NCBI GenBank assembly: GCA_018970845.1
Contig: JAGWVO010000158.1
Span: forward strand, 1-8,077
Reading direction: 5' to 3'
DNA length: 8,077 nucleotides
DNA from: Planctomycetota bacterium
GTDB lineage: Bacteria; Planctomycetota; Planctomycetia; Gemmatales; Gemmataceae
Positions 1 to 6,032 of this stretch are shown here, in pieces; position 1 is the stretch's first letter, and the number at the start of each line of letters is the position of its first letter. Position numbers and translations under genes: made by a program. The notes under the pieces were generated by a model that was given only the letters and a program-made list of their open reading frames with translations, had not been told where the DNA came from and did no database searches.

Positions 1-1214
1 TGTTCGGCCTTTCCATGGGTGGAAACCTCACCGTGTATGTCGCCGGCAGCGACCCGCGCGTGAAGGCCAGCGTGCCCGAGGTCGGCGGCTCGGGCTTCCG
101 CCATGAACCCAGGCCCATGCTTCCCAACGAACCCCGGGCCATGCCCAACGGCAGCCTCGACCTCTTCAACGCGACGCTCGGTTTCGAGTCGTACGCGCCC
201 CGCGTGCGCGGGCCCATGCTCTGGCTGGGCGCCACCAACGATTTCCACGGCATCATGGACGACACCTACCGGACGGGGCGCCTCATCCCCGGCAACGCCA
301 CCCGGTATTCGTTCACTCCCCACATGAACCACCGGTTCACCCCGGAATTCTCCGTGAACCGCTCGCTGTGGTTCGACCAGCACCTCGGGGGAGGGGCGCC
401 CATGCCGGCGACGCCCGCGACCAAGCTCGGGTTCGACCCGCCCGACCATGCGCCCGCCCTGGTGGTGACCCCCGCCGATGCCGACCGTGTTGCCGAGGTG
501 CGGGTGTACTATTCGGTGGATGCCGACCCGCGGGCCCGTTTCTGGAGGTCGGCCGAGGTGGCGCGCGAAGGCGCCTCGTGGCGGGCAATCCTTCCTGTCG
601 AGGACCTGAAGCAGCCCCTGTTCGCCTTCGCGAATGTGGCCTATCCGTTGCCCGCCAAGGTTCCCGTTTTGCATGCCCAGCCGGCGGCAAGGAGGCAAGT
701 CAGCTCCCGACTTCACTCGATTCGGCCGGCGGAACTGGTTGCGGCGGGCGTGAAGCCCGCCAACCCGCCCACCCGGCTCATCGATGACTTCGCCTCGGGC
801 TGGCGCGACTGGTACGCGCTTTCAGCCGATAACCCCCATCACTGGGAATATTCGACCCGCAAGGTTGGCGACCCCCGCTGGCGCGGCGCCCCCGGCGAGA
901 AACTCAGGCTTGCCGTGGCCTCGGCCGAGCCCAACGAACTCGTGGTGGTGATCACGGAGAACTTTTTCCGGGGCTACAGGGGCAAGTCGCGGGAATTGGC
1001 CGCCGTGGTCCGCTTGCCCGGGGGGCCGGAGCCATCCGTCATCACGCTGGCCGCCGGCGACTTCAAGGACGCCACGGGATCAAGCCCCAAGGACTGGGCC
1101 ATGGCCGACATCCTCAGCTTGCGAGCCTATGTGGACAAGGACGGCAGGCTGCTGGGCAGCAAGGCGTGGAAGGGCCCCCAGCCTCTGTTCAGCCGGATCG
1201 AATGGGCACCCTGA
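1..1214 (+). CDS. Alpha/beta-hydrolase, PhoPQ-activated (PqaA-like) or dienelactone-hydrolase type, with C-terminal beta-rich domain; 5' end missing
   Basis: This is a partial gene: the reading frame is open from base 3, so the true start lies left of the window and the ATG at base 15 is internal. Just before that ATG the frame reads F-G-L-S-M-G-G, a GxSxG nucleophile elbow whose serine codon is at 12-14. The likely acid is the Asp at 240-242 (in LGATNDFHG). Histidines at 321-323 and 330-332 (PHMNH) are candidates for the third triad residue. From about base 440 to 690 a small beta domain follows (VRVYYSVDADPRARFW), as I remember from PqaA-like and related planctomycete hydrolases. From about 777 to the stop there is a separate module starting LIDDFASGWRDW, resembling CBM/CIA30-like beta-sandwiches. 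The family hydrolyses ester or peptide bonds; the substrate is unknown. It is probably exported, but the signal peptide is out of view. The next gene starts 27 bases downstream, suggesting one operon. The hydrolase fold is fairly sure; the exact subfamily is not. Confidence 0.8.
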   Translation, partial: FGLSMGGNLTVYVAGSDPRVKASVPEVGGSGFRHEPRPMLPNEPRAMPNGSLDLFNATLGFESYAPRVRGPMLWLGATNDFHGIMDDTYRTGRLIPGNATRYSFTPHMNHRFTPEFSVNRSLWFDQHLGGGAPMPATPATKLGFDPPDHAPALVVTPADADRVAEVRVYYSVDADPRARFWRSAEVAREGASWRAILPVEDLKQPLFAFANVAYPLPAKVPVLHAQPAARRQVSSRLHSIRPAELVAAGVKPANPPTRLIDDFASGWRDWYALSADNPHHWEYSTRKVGDPRWRGAPGEKLRLAVASAEPNELVVVITENFFRGYRGKSRELAAVVRLPGGPEPSVITLAAGDFKDATGSSPKDWAMADILSLRAYVDKDGRLLGSKAWKGPQPLFSRIEWAP

Positions 1215-1241
1215 GCAAGATTCGAAATGGTGGTGTGAGTC

Positions 1242-3119
1242 ATGATGCTTGCCTTGCTGATGATGTCGCTGACGGGGCCGGGGCAGGTTGACGCCGCGCG
1301 GCCCAATGTCGTGTTCGTCCTGGCCGACGACCTGGGTTGGGCCGACCTCGAGCCATACGGCAGCCTCTACCACCGGACGCCGAACCTGGCGCGCCTGGCG
1401 AAGCGTTCGGTGCGCCTCACCCAGTACCACGCGGCCAGTCCGCTCTGCTCGCCCACGCGTTCGAGCATCCTCACGGGGTTGTATCCGGCCCGCACCGGCA
1501 TCACCGCGCCGGTGTGCCATTTGCCACAAGTGCAGTTGGAAAAGAGGCTGTCGCCGGGCAACCCGAACCAGAGGGCGCTGGTGGCCGACAGCCTGACGCG
1601 CCTGAAGACCGAATACACGACGCTGGCCAATGTGTTCCACGACGCCGGTTACGCCACCGCCCACTTCGGCAAATGGCACCTGGGCCATGGCAAGGGCTAC
1701 GAACCGCGCGACCGCGGATTCGATGCCGACATTCCGCACACCCCGCGCGCCGCGGGCCCGGGCGGCGGATACCTTGCCCCTTGGAAATTTGTCGGCGACA
1801 AGGAGTTCGCGGGCAGGCCCGGCGAGCACATCGACCTGTGGATGGCCGGCAAGGCCGGTGAGTTCATCCAGTCGAACCGGGGCAAGCCGTTTTACATCAA
1901 CTTCTGGATGTACTCGGTGCACGGGCCTTGGAACGCCGAGGCGACCCGCGTGGAGGAATTCAGGAAAACCGCCGACCCCAAGGCGGCGCAGAGAAATCCG
2001 CTCTATGCCGCCATGCTGAGCCACATGGACGAGGCCGTAGGCGCGCTGATGGAGGCGCTCGACAAGGCGGGTGTCGCCGACAACACCATCGTGGTGTTCA
2101 CCTCCGACAACGGCGGGTTCGCTTACCCGCCCAAGTCAACCAACCCGCCGGGCTACGAGGAGATTCCCGCCACCAGCAACGCGCCGCTGCGCTCCGGCAA
2201 GGCGTCGAACTACGAGGGAGGCACCCGGGTGCCCTGCCTGGTGGCCTGGCCGGGCAGGCTGAAACCGGGAACCTTGGAGCGGAAGTTCTCAAGCGTCGAC
2301 TGGTTCGAGACGCTCACCGCCATGACGAAGGTCGGCAGGGAGAAGGTGGCGCGCACCGATGGCGTCAACCAATGGCCGGCGTTGTCCGAAGGCCGGGAGT
2401 GTCGCGAGGCGCTGTTCGTCCACTTTCCCCATGGGGGAGAGGCGGCCGAAATGGACAAGCCGGGTTTCTGGCCCGGAACGACCGTGCGCAAGGGGCCTTG
2501 GAAGCTGATCCGCTTCTATGCCCGCAACGACGACCAGACCGACAGGCTGGAACTTTACAACCTGGATTCCGACATCGGCGAAACCCGCAACCTGCTGGCG
2601 GAGCAGCCCGCCATGGCGGCGGAACTCAACGGTTTGATCTCCTCCTTCCTCAAGGACACCGGCGCCGTGGTTCCGAAGGCCAATCCGGCCTACCGCGGGG
2701 CAACCCCGGCCGCGGGCGACTGGCACCCCAGCAAGGATGCCAAGGCCGTGTGGAACAACGGCAGGCTGCAAATGGTATCCAGCGGAGGAGACCCGTTCGT
2801 GGTGGCCCGAGGCATCCCGGCGGCCCAGGGGCCCTACACCCTGAGCCTCGTGTTCAATTCCACGAGCAGGGGACCGGCCCAGGTGTTTTGGCAAACGGCG
2901 GACGACAAAGGTTTCCATCGCGACAGGTCGGTGGTGTTCAAGCCGGCCCATGATGGCAAGGACCAGCCCGTGGAGCTGAAACTGCCGGTGGAGGGGCCGA
3001 TCGTGGCGCTTCGCATCGATCCCTCGGCCGACAAGGGGGCCATCTCCCTGGGGGAGATCCGGCTCAAGGACCGGCGGGGCAAGGTGGTCCGTTCGTGGCC
3101 GGAAGCCCGTCGGGAGTGA
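1242..3119 (+). CDS. Secreted type I (formylglycine) sulfatase, arylsulfatase A-like, with C-terminal accessory domain
   Basis: This 625-residue enzyme should cleave sulfate esters, probably from a polysaccharide outside the cytoplasm. The core shows the full S1 sulfatase set: the metal-binding pair D29-D30 in VLADDLGW, the C69-S-P-T-R73 signature whose cysteine is oxidised to formylglycine, K144 and H146 in FGKWHLG, H227 in SVHGPW, D289-N290 in FTSDNGG, and K320 in LRSGK. The maturation enzyme is not in the window. Residues 1-19 are hydrophobic and look like a signal peptide ending near VDA, though with no basic residue at the N-terminus. An in-frame TGA at 1236-1238 rules out any earlier start; ATG 1245 is the only close alternative. 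The ribosome site is weak (GGTGG near 1230). The sulfatase core ends around residue 480; residues 485-625 form an extra beta-rich domain ending in LGEIRLKDRRGKVVRSW. It lies 27 bases after the hydrolase gene, probably co-transcribed. Substrate cannot be read from the sequence. Confidence 0.95.
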   Translation: MMLALLMMSLTGPGQVDAARPNVVFVLADDLGWADLEPYGSLYHRTPNLARLAKRSVRLTQYHAASPLCSPTRSSILTGLYPARTGITAPVCHLPQVQLEKRLSPGNPNQRALVADSLTRLKTEYTTLANVFHDAGYATAHFGKWHLGHGKGYEPRDRGFDADIPHTPRAAGPGGGYLAPWKFVGDKEFAGRPGEHIDLWMAGKAGEFIQSNRGKPFYINFWMYSVHGPWNAEATRVEEFRKTADPKAAQRNPLYAAMLSHMDEAVGALMEALDKAGVADNTIVVFTSDNGGFAYPPKSTNPPGYEEIPATSNAPLRSGKASNYEGGTRVPCLVAWPGRLKPGTLERKFSSVDWFETLTAMTKVGREKVARTDGVNQWPALSEGRECREALFVHFPHGGEAAEMDKPGFWPGTTVRKGPWKLIRFYARNDDQTDRLELYNLDSDIGETRNLLAEQPAMAAELNGLISSFLKDTGAVVPKANPAYRGATPAAGDWHPSKDAKAVWNNGRLQMVSSGGDPFVVARGIPAAQGPYTLSLVFNSTSRGPAQVFWQTADDKGFHRDRSVVFKPAHDGKDQPVELKLPVEGPIVALRIDPSADKGAISLGEIRLKDRRGKVVRSWPEARRE

Positions 3120-3180
3120 TCTGGCCGGCCTGTTTTCCTTGGACGAACCCCCGTCCGGTCCACTAGCATATCCCCCAATA

Positions 3181-3215
3181 CCCGGATGCGACGCCCAGGT
3201 CGCGGGAGCCTTTTT
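3181..3215 (+). terminator. Possible weak intrinsic terminator after the sulfatase
   Basis: The stem GCGAC/GTCGC has a 6-base loop (GCCCAG), with outer CCC/GGG pairs interrupted by a bulge. AGCC and then five T residues follow. The shape is terminator-like, but the stem is short and the T tract is set off by four bases. It could equally be chance structure in the transporter mRNA leader. Confidence 0.25.
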
Positions 3216-3224
3216 CCTTTCCCC

Positions 3225-3232
3225 AGGCGAGG
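3225..3232 (+). promoter_or_regulatory. Ribosome binding site deciding the MFS start
   Basis: AGGCGAGG lies six bases before the ATG at 3239. A TTG at 3233, two codons upstream in the same frame, would directly abut this site and leave no spacing. This favours the ATG at 3239 as the start. Confidence 0.65.
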
Positions 3233-3238
3233 TTGCGC

Positions 3239-4813
3239 ATGGATCACAACAATCTGGCGGGCCATTCGGCCGCCGCCGACACCCAGGACCATGTCGGCAC
3301 GAACGAAATGGTGCTGTTCTGGGCCAGCTTCCTGACGCTCATCGCGGCGGGCATCGGTTTCTCGGTGCGGGGAGCCATCCTCGGCAACTGGGCCAGCGAG
3401 TTCGGCTTCACCCAGTCGGAACTGGGAACCATCACGGGCGGCGGGCTTGCCGGCTTCGGCGTGACGATCATCGTGCTGTCGTTCGTCGCCGACAAGATCG
3501 GCTACGGCCCTCTCATGGCCCTGGCGTTCGTGCTGCACCTGTCGAGCGCCCTGGTCACCTTCCTCGCGGCTCCGATCTACAACCAGTACGGCAAGGACGG
3601 CGTGTTCTACTGCCTCAACATCTCGACATGGCTGTTCGCGCTGGGCAACGGCACCTGCGAGGCGGTCATCAATCCGCTCACCGCCACGCTGTTCCCCAAG
3701 AACCGCACCCACTGGCTCAACATCCTGCATGCCGGCTGGCCCGGCGGACTCATCCTGGGCGCCCTGCTCGGCCTCGGGTTCGACCGCGTCGGCAATGTGC
3801 ATTGGACCTGGCAGCTCGCCACCTTCCTCGTGCCCACCGTGGCCTATGGCGCCCTGATGCTGGGCCGCAAGTTCCCCAAGTCGGAGGCCAGCGCCTCGGG
3901 CGTGGAGATCGGCACCATGCTGCTCCAGTTCGCCAGCCCCATCCTGCTGTTCCTGCTCGTGCTGCATGCCTGTGTCGGCTATGTGGAACTCGGAACCGAC
4001 AGTTGGATCGGCAACATCACCGGACGAATCCTCGAAAGCAAGGAATCGGGCCTGTGGCTGTTCATCTGGACATCGGGCCTCATGTTCGTGCTGCGATTCT
4101 TCGCCGGCCCGATCGTCCACAAGATCAATCCGCTGGGGCTCTTGTTCGCCAGCGCGATCTTCGGCACGGCCGGACTGCTCATGCTCGGCAATGTCACGGG
4201 CGTGGCCCTGTGCGTGGTCGCCGCCACCGTGTACGGCATCGGCAAGACCTTCTACTGGCCGACCATGCTGGGCGTGGTTTCCGAGCGGTTTCCCAAGGGC
4301 GGCGCCCTCACCATGGGCGCCATGGGCGGCGTTGGAATGCTCTCCGCCGGCCTTCTGGGCGGCCCGGTGATCGGCTACAAGCAGGACTATTTCGCCTCCA
4401 CCAAGCTCCAGTCGGTCGACAAGGAGGCCTACGAGCGGTTCAAGGTTCCGGCCGCCAGCGCCCCGCTTCCCGGATTGCCCCCCATCAACGGGCTTGACGG
4501 TTCCAAGGTGACCGTGCTCGAGAAGGGCGACAACAAGGGCCTGCTCGCCGACCTCGCGACGCTTGAGAAGGCCGGCGCCAAGGGCAACATCGTCGACGAG
4601 ACCAAGAAGCTCAATTCCTGGTGGACCGAAACCGAGGAGAAGCACGCCAAGGAAGACGCCAAGAATGTGGCCGACGCCCGGATGTACGGCGGCCAGATGG
4701 CGCTCATCTACACCGCCTTCGTGCCGGCCTTCATGGCCATCGGTTACCTGCTGCTCATCGGCTACTTCGCCTCCACGGGCGGCTACAAGCAGGTCCACAT
4801 CGGCCACGACTGA
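3239..4813 (+). CDS. MFS transporter, 12 TM, with long loop before the last membrane segment
   Basis: This 524-residue integral membrane carrier has the Major Facilitator Superfamily pattern. I read hydrophobic segments near residues 28-50, 62-83, 90-112, 121-150, 159-181, 188-208, 227-248, 271-292, 298-317, 319-346, 354-378 and 486-510, giving 12 in all. The stretch FVADKIGYG (82-90), between segments 2 and 3, matches the MFS loop 2-3 motif A (GxLaDrxGrk) approximately. Residues 383-485 form an unusually long polar stretch rich in Lys, Glu, Asp and Ala between segments 11 and 12. It would face the outside if both termini are cytoplasmic. Family members move sugars, organic anions, drugs or other small solutes; the substrate here is not evident. 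A good ribosome site supports ATG 3239 over the TTG at 3233. The gene is followed immediately by a strong terminator, so it is the last gene of its unit. Codons are strongly biased to C-ending forms, which may mean high expression. Confidence 0.9.
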   Translation: MDHNNLAGHSAAADTQDHVGTNEMVLFWASFLTLIAAGIGFSVRGAILGNWASEFGFTQSELGTITGGGLAGFGVTIIVLSFVADKIGYGPLMALAFVLHLSSALVTFLAAPIYNQYGKDGVFYCLNISTWLFALGNGTCEAVINPLTATLFPKNRTHWLNILHAGWPGGLILGALLGLGFDRVGNVHWTWQLATFLVPTVAYGALMLGRKFPKSEASASGVEIGTMLLQFASPILLFLLVLHACVGYVELGTDSWIGNITGRILESKESGLWLFIWTSGLMFVLRFFAGPIVHKINPLGLLFASAIFGTAGLLMLGNVTGVALCVVAATVYGIGKTFYWPTMLGVVSERFPKGGALTMGAMGGVGMLSAGLLGGPVIGYKQDYFASTKLQSVDKEAYERFKVPAASAPLPGLPPINGLDGSKVTVLEKGDNKGLLADLATLEKAGAKGNIVDETKKLNSWWTETEEKHAKEDAKNVADARMYGGQMALIYTAFVPAFMAIGYLLLIGYFASTGGYKQVHIGHD

Positions 4814-4827
4814 CACGCCAGTCCGTC

Positions 4828-4864
4828 GGGGAGGAAACGCGACCCGTTTCCTCCCCCGTTTTTT
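4828..4864 (+). terminator. Rho-independent terminator after the MFS gene
   Basis: A perfect 12-bp stem pairs GGGGAGGAAACG (4828-4839) with CGTTTCCTCCCC (4845-4856) around the 5-base loop CGACC, and six T residues follow at 4859-4864. It begins 14 bases after the MFS stop codon. It should separate the transporter from the oxidoreductase-glycosyltransferase pair, so the promoter of that pair would have to lie within or after it, or depend on read-through. Confidence 0.88.
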
Positions 4865-4888
4865 GGCATCCCTTGCTGGAGTGATTCC

Positions 4889-6010
4889 ATGTCAAAGTTG
4901 CGCGTCGCCATCATCGGCCTTGGTTTCGGCGCCGAGTTCATCCCCATCTACCAGGATCATCCCGACGCCGACCTGGTCGCCGTCTGCCGCCGCAACAAGG
5001 CCGAGCTGGAACGCTGCGCCAAGCAGTTCGGCGTTCCCAAGGCCTACGCGAGCTACGACGAGCTTCTGAAGGATCCGGACATCGACGCCGTCCACATCAA
5101 CAGCCCGATTCCCGACCACGGGCCCCAGACGATCAAGGCGCTCAAGGCCGGCAAGCATGTGGCCTGCACCGTGCCCATGGCCACCACCAAGGAGGAGATC
5201 GCCGAGATCGTCAAGCTCCAGAAGCAGGTCGGCAAGACCTACATGATGATGGAGACGGTGGTCTACAGCCGCGAGTACCTCTTCGCCAAGGACCTGTACG
5301 ACCGCGGAACCCTGGGCCGCATCCAGTTCCTCCGCGGCAGCCACCAGCAGGACATGGACGGCTGGCCCGACTACTGGCCCGGGTTGCCCCCCATGTGGTA
5401 CGCCACCCACTGCGTCAGCCCGTGCCTGGCCGTGCTCAGCGATCCCGCCAGGGGAAAGGTGGCCCTGGCCGAAAGCGTCGTCTGCCATGGCTCGGGCCGC
5501 ATCCGCGAGGAGTTGATTCCCAAGTACGGCAGTCCGTTCGCCATCGAGACCGCGACATTCAAGATCGGCGGCAGCGATGTCGTCGCCGAGGTCACCCGCA
5601 GCCTGTTCGACACGGCCCGCCAGTACCGCGAAAGCTTCGATGTCACGGCCTCGAATGTCTCGTTCGAGTGGCAGCAGGTCGAGGGCGAGGAACCGGTGCT
5701 TCACATGCGCGGCCTTCCCGAGCCGCAGATTCCCCGCCGGGTCAAGGTGCCCGACTTCGCCGGCAGGTTGCCCGAGGCGATCCGCAAGTACACCGGCGCC
5801 ATCCACGACGCCACGCACCTCAGCTTCCTGCAGGGCGCCGGCCACGGTGGTTCCCATCCGCACCTGGTCCACAACTTCCTCATGGCGGCCCTGGGCCGTC
5901 AGCCGGCTTTCCCCGACGCCCGCGCCAGCGCCAACTGGACGCTCGTGGGCATCTGCGCCCATGAATCGGCCATGAAGGGCGGCGAAAGGGTCGCCATTCC
6001 CCAGCACTGA
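4889..6010 (+). CDS. Gfo/Idh/MocA-family NAD(P)-dependent oxidoreductase with altered EKP motif
   Basis: This 373-residue protein has the two-domain build of the Gfo/Idh/MocA family, cytoplasmic dehydrogenases acting on sugars, cyclitols or sugar nucleotides. The N-terminal Rossmann domain begins at once (VAIIGLGFGAEF, G10-x-G12-x-G14), so there is no export signal. The expected second-strand and helix pattern follows, with NSPIPDH at 71-77. The usual E-K-P motif, whose lysine contacts substrate or cofactor, reads T94-V95-P96 here (CTVPMA). The C-terminal domain (from about residue 120) includes WYATHCVSP (170-178), whose H174 may take the place of the family's catalytic histidine, and GHGGSHPHLVHNF (318-330), a histidine-rich stretch that I recall from many planctomycete members. 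GGAG at 4878-4881 sits seven bases before the ATG. The gene follows a strong terminator and precedes a glycosyltransferase gene by 22 bases, probably co-transcribed. The family assignment is sure; substrate and even redox activity are open. Confidence 0.93.
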   Translation: MSKLRVAIIGLGFGAEFIPIYQDHPDADLVAVCRRNKAELERCAKQFGVPKAYASYDELLKDPDIDAVHINSPIPDHGPQTIKALKAGKHVACTVPMATTKEEIAEIVKLQKQVGKTYMMMETVVYSREYLFAKDLYDRGTLGRIQFLRGSHQQDMDGWPDYWPGLPPMWYATHCVSPCLAVLSDPARGKVALAESVVCHGSGRIREELIPKYGSPFAIETATFKIGGSDVVAEVTRSLFDTARQYRESFDVTASNVSFEWQQVEGEEPVLHMRGLPEPQIPRRVKVPDFAGRLPEAIRKYTGAIHDATHLSFLQGAGHGGSHPHLVHNFLMAALGRQPAFPDARASANWTLVGICAHESAMKGGERVAIPQH

Positions 6011-6032
6011 TCCGCCGCCGGGGGGCGCCTCC

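Larger units (their letters stand above)
3120..3238 (+). other. Sulfatase-transporter intergenic leader with two small hairpins
   Basis: This 119-base gap is longer than the others in the forward gene run. It contains a 5-bp hairpin, GGACG (3141-3145) with CGTCC (3152-3156), and a second, GCGAC (3188-3192) with GTCGC (3199-3203). The second can be extended by CCC/GGG across a 4-base bulge and is followed four bases later by TTTTT (3211-3215). A very weak promoter-like pair, TTGGAC (3139-3144) and TAGCAT (3164-3169), has 19-base spacing. It may hold the transporter's own promoter, a weak terminator for the sulfatase, or both; none is convincing alone. Confidence 0.4.

Noticed and set aside
1080..2024. 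A 314-codon open frame on the minus strand across the hydrolase end and the sulfatase start
   Set aside because: It is opposite two genes with intact catalytic motifs, has Arg/Gly/His-rich composition, and shows no recognisable domain.
1928..2953. A 341-codon plus-strand frame inside the sulfatase
   Set aside because: It is an alternate frame of the sulfatase with Arg/Gly/Gln-rich composition. The sulfatase frame carries all the conserved motifs and no frameshift is needed.
3139..3169. TTGGAC...TAGCAT as a promoter for the transporter
   Set aside because: Only three of six and four of six bases match the sigma-70 consensus, with 19-base spacing. This level of match is expected by chance.
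3233..3238. TTG at 3233 as the MFS start
   Set aside because: It directly abuts the ribosome binding site at 3225-3232, while the ATG at 3239 has normal spacing.
2834..4816. A 660-codon open frame on the minus strand opposite the sulfatase tail and the whole MFS gene
   Set aside because: The translation is low-complexity, rich in His, Glu, Gln, Gly and Ala, with no domain I recognise. It runs across the intergenic gap opposite a clear transporter gene. Strong G/C third-position bias on the real strand keeps stops out of this frame.
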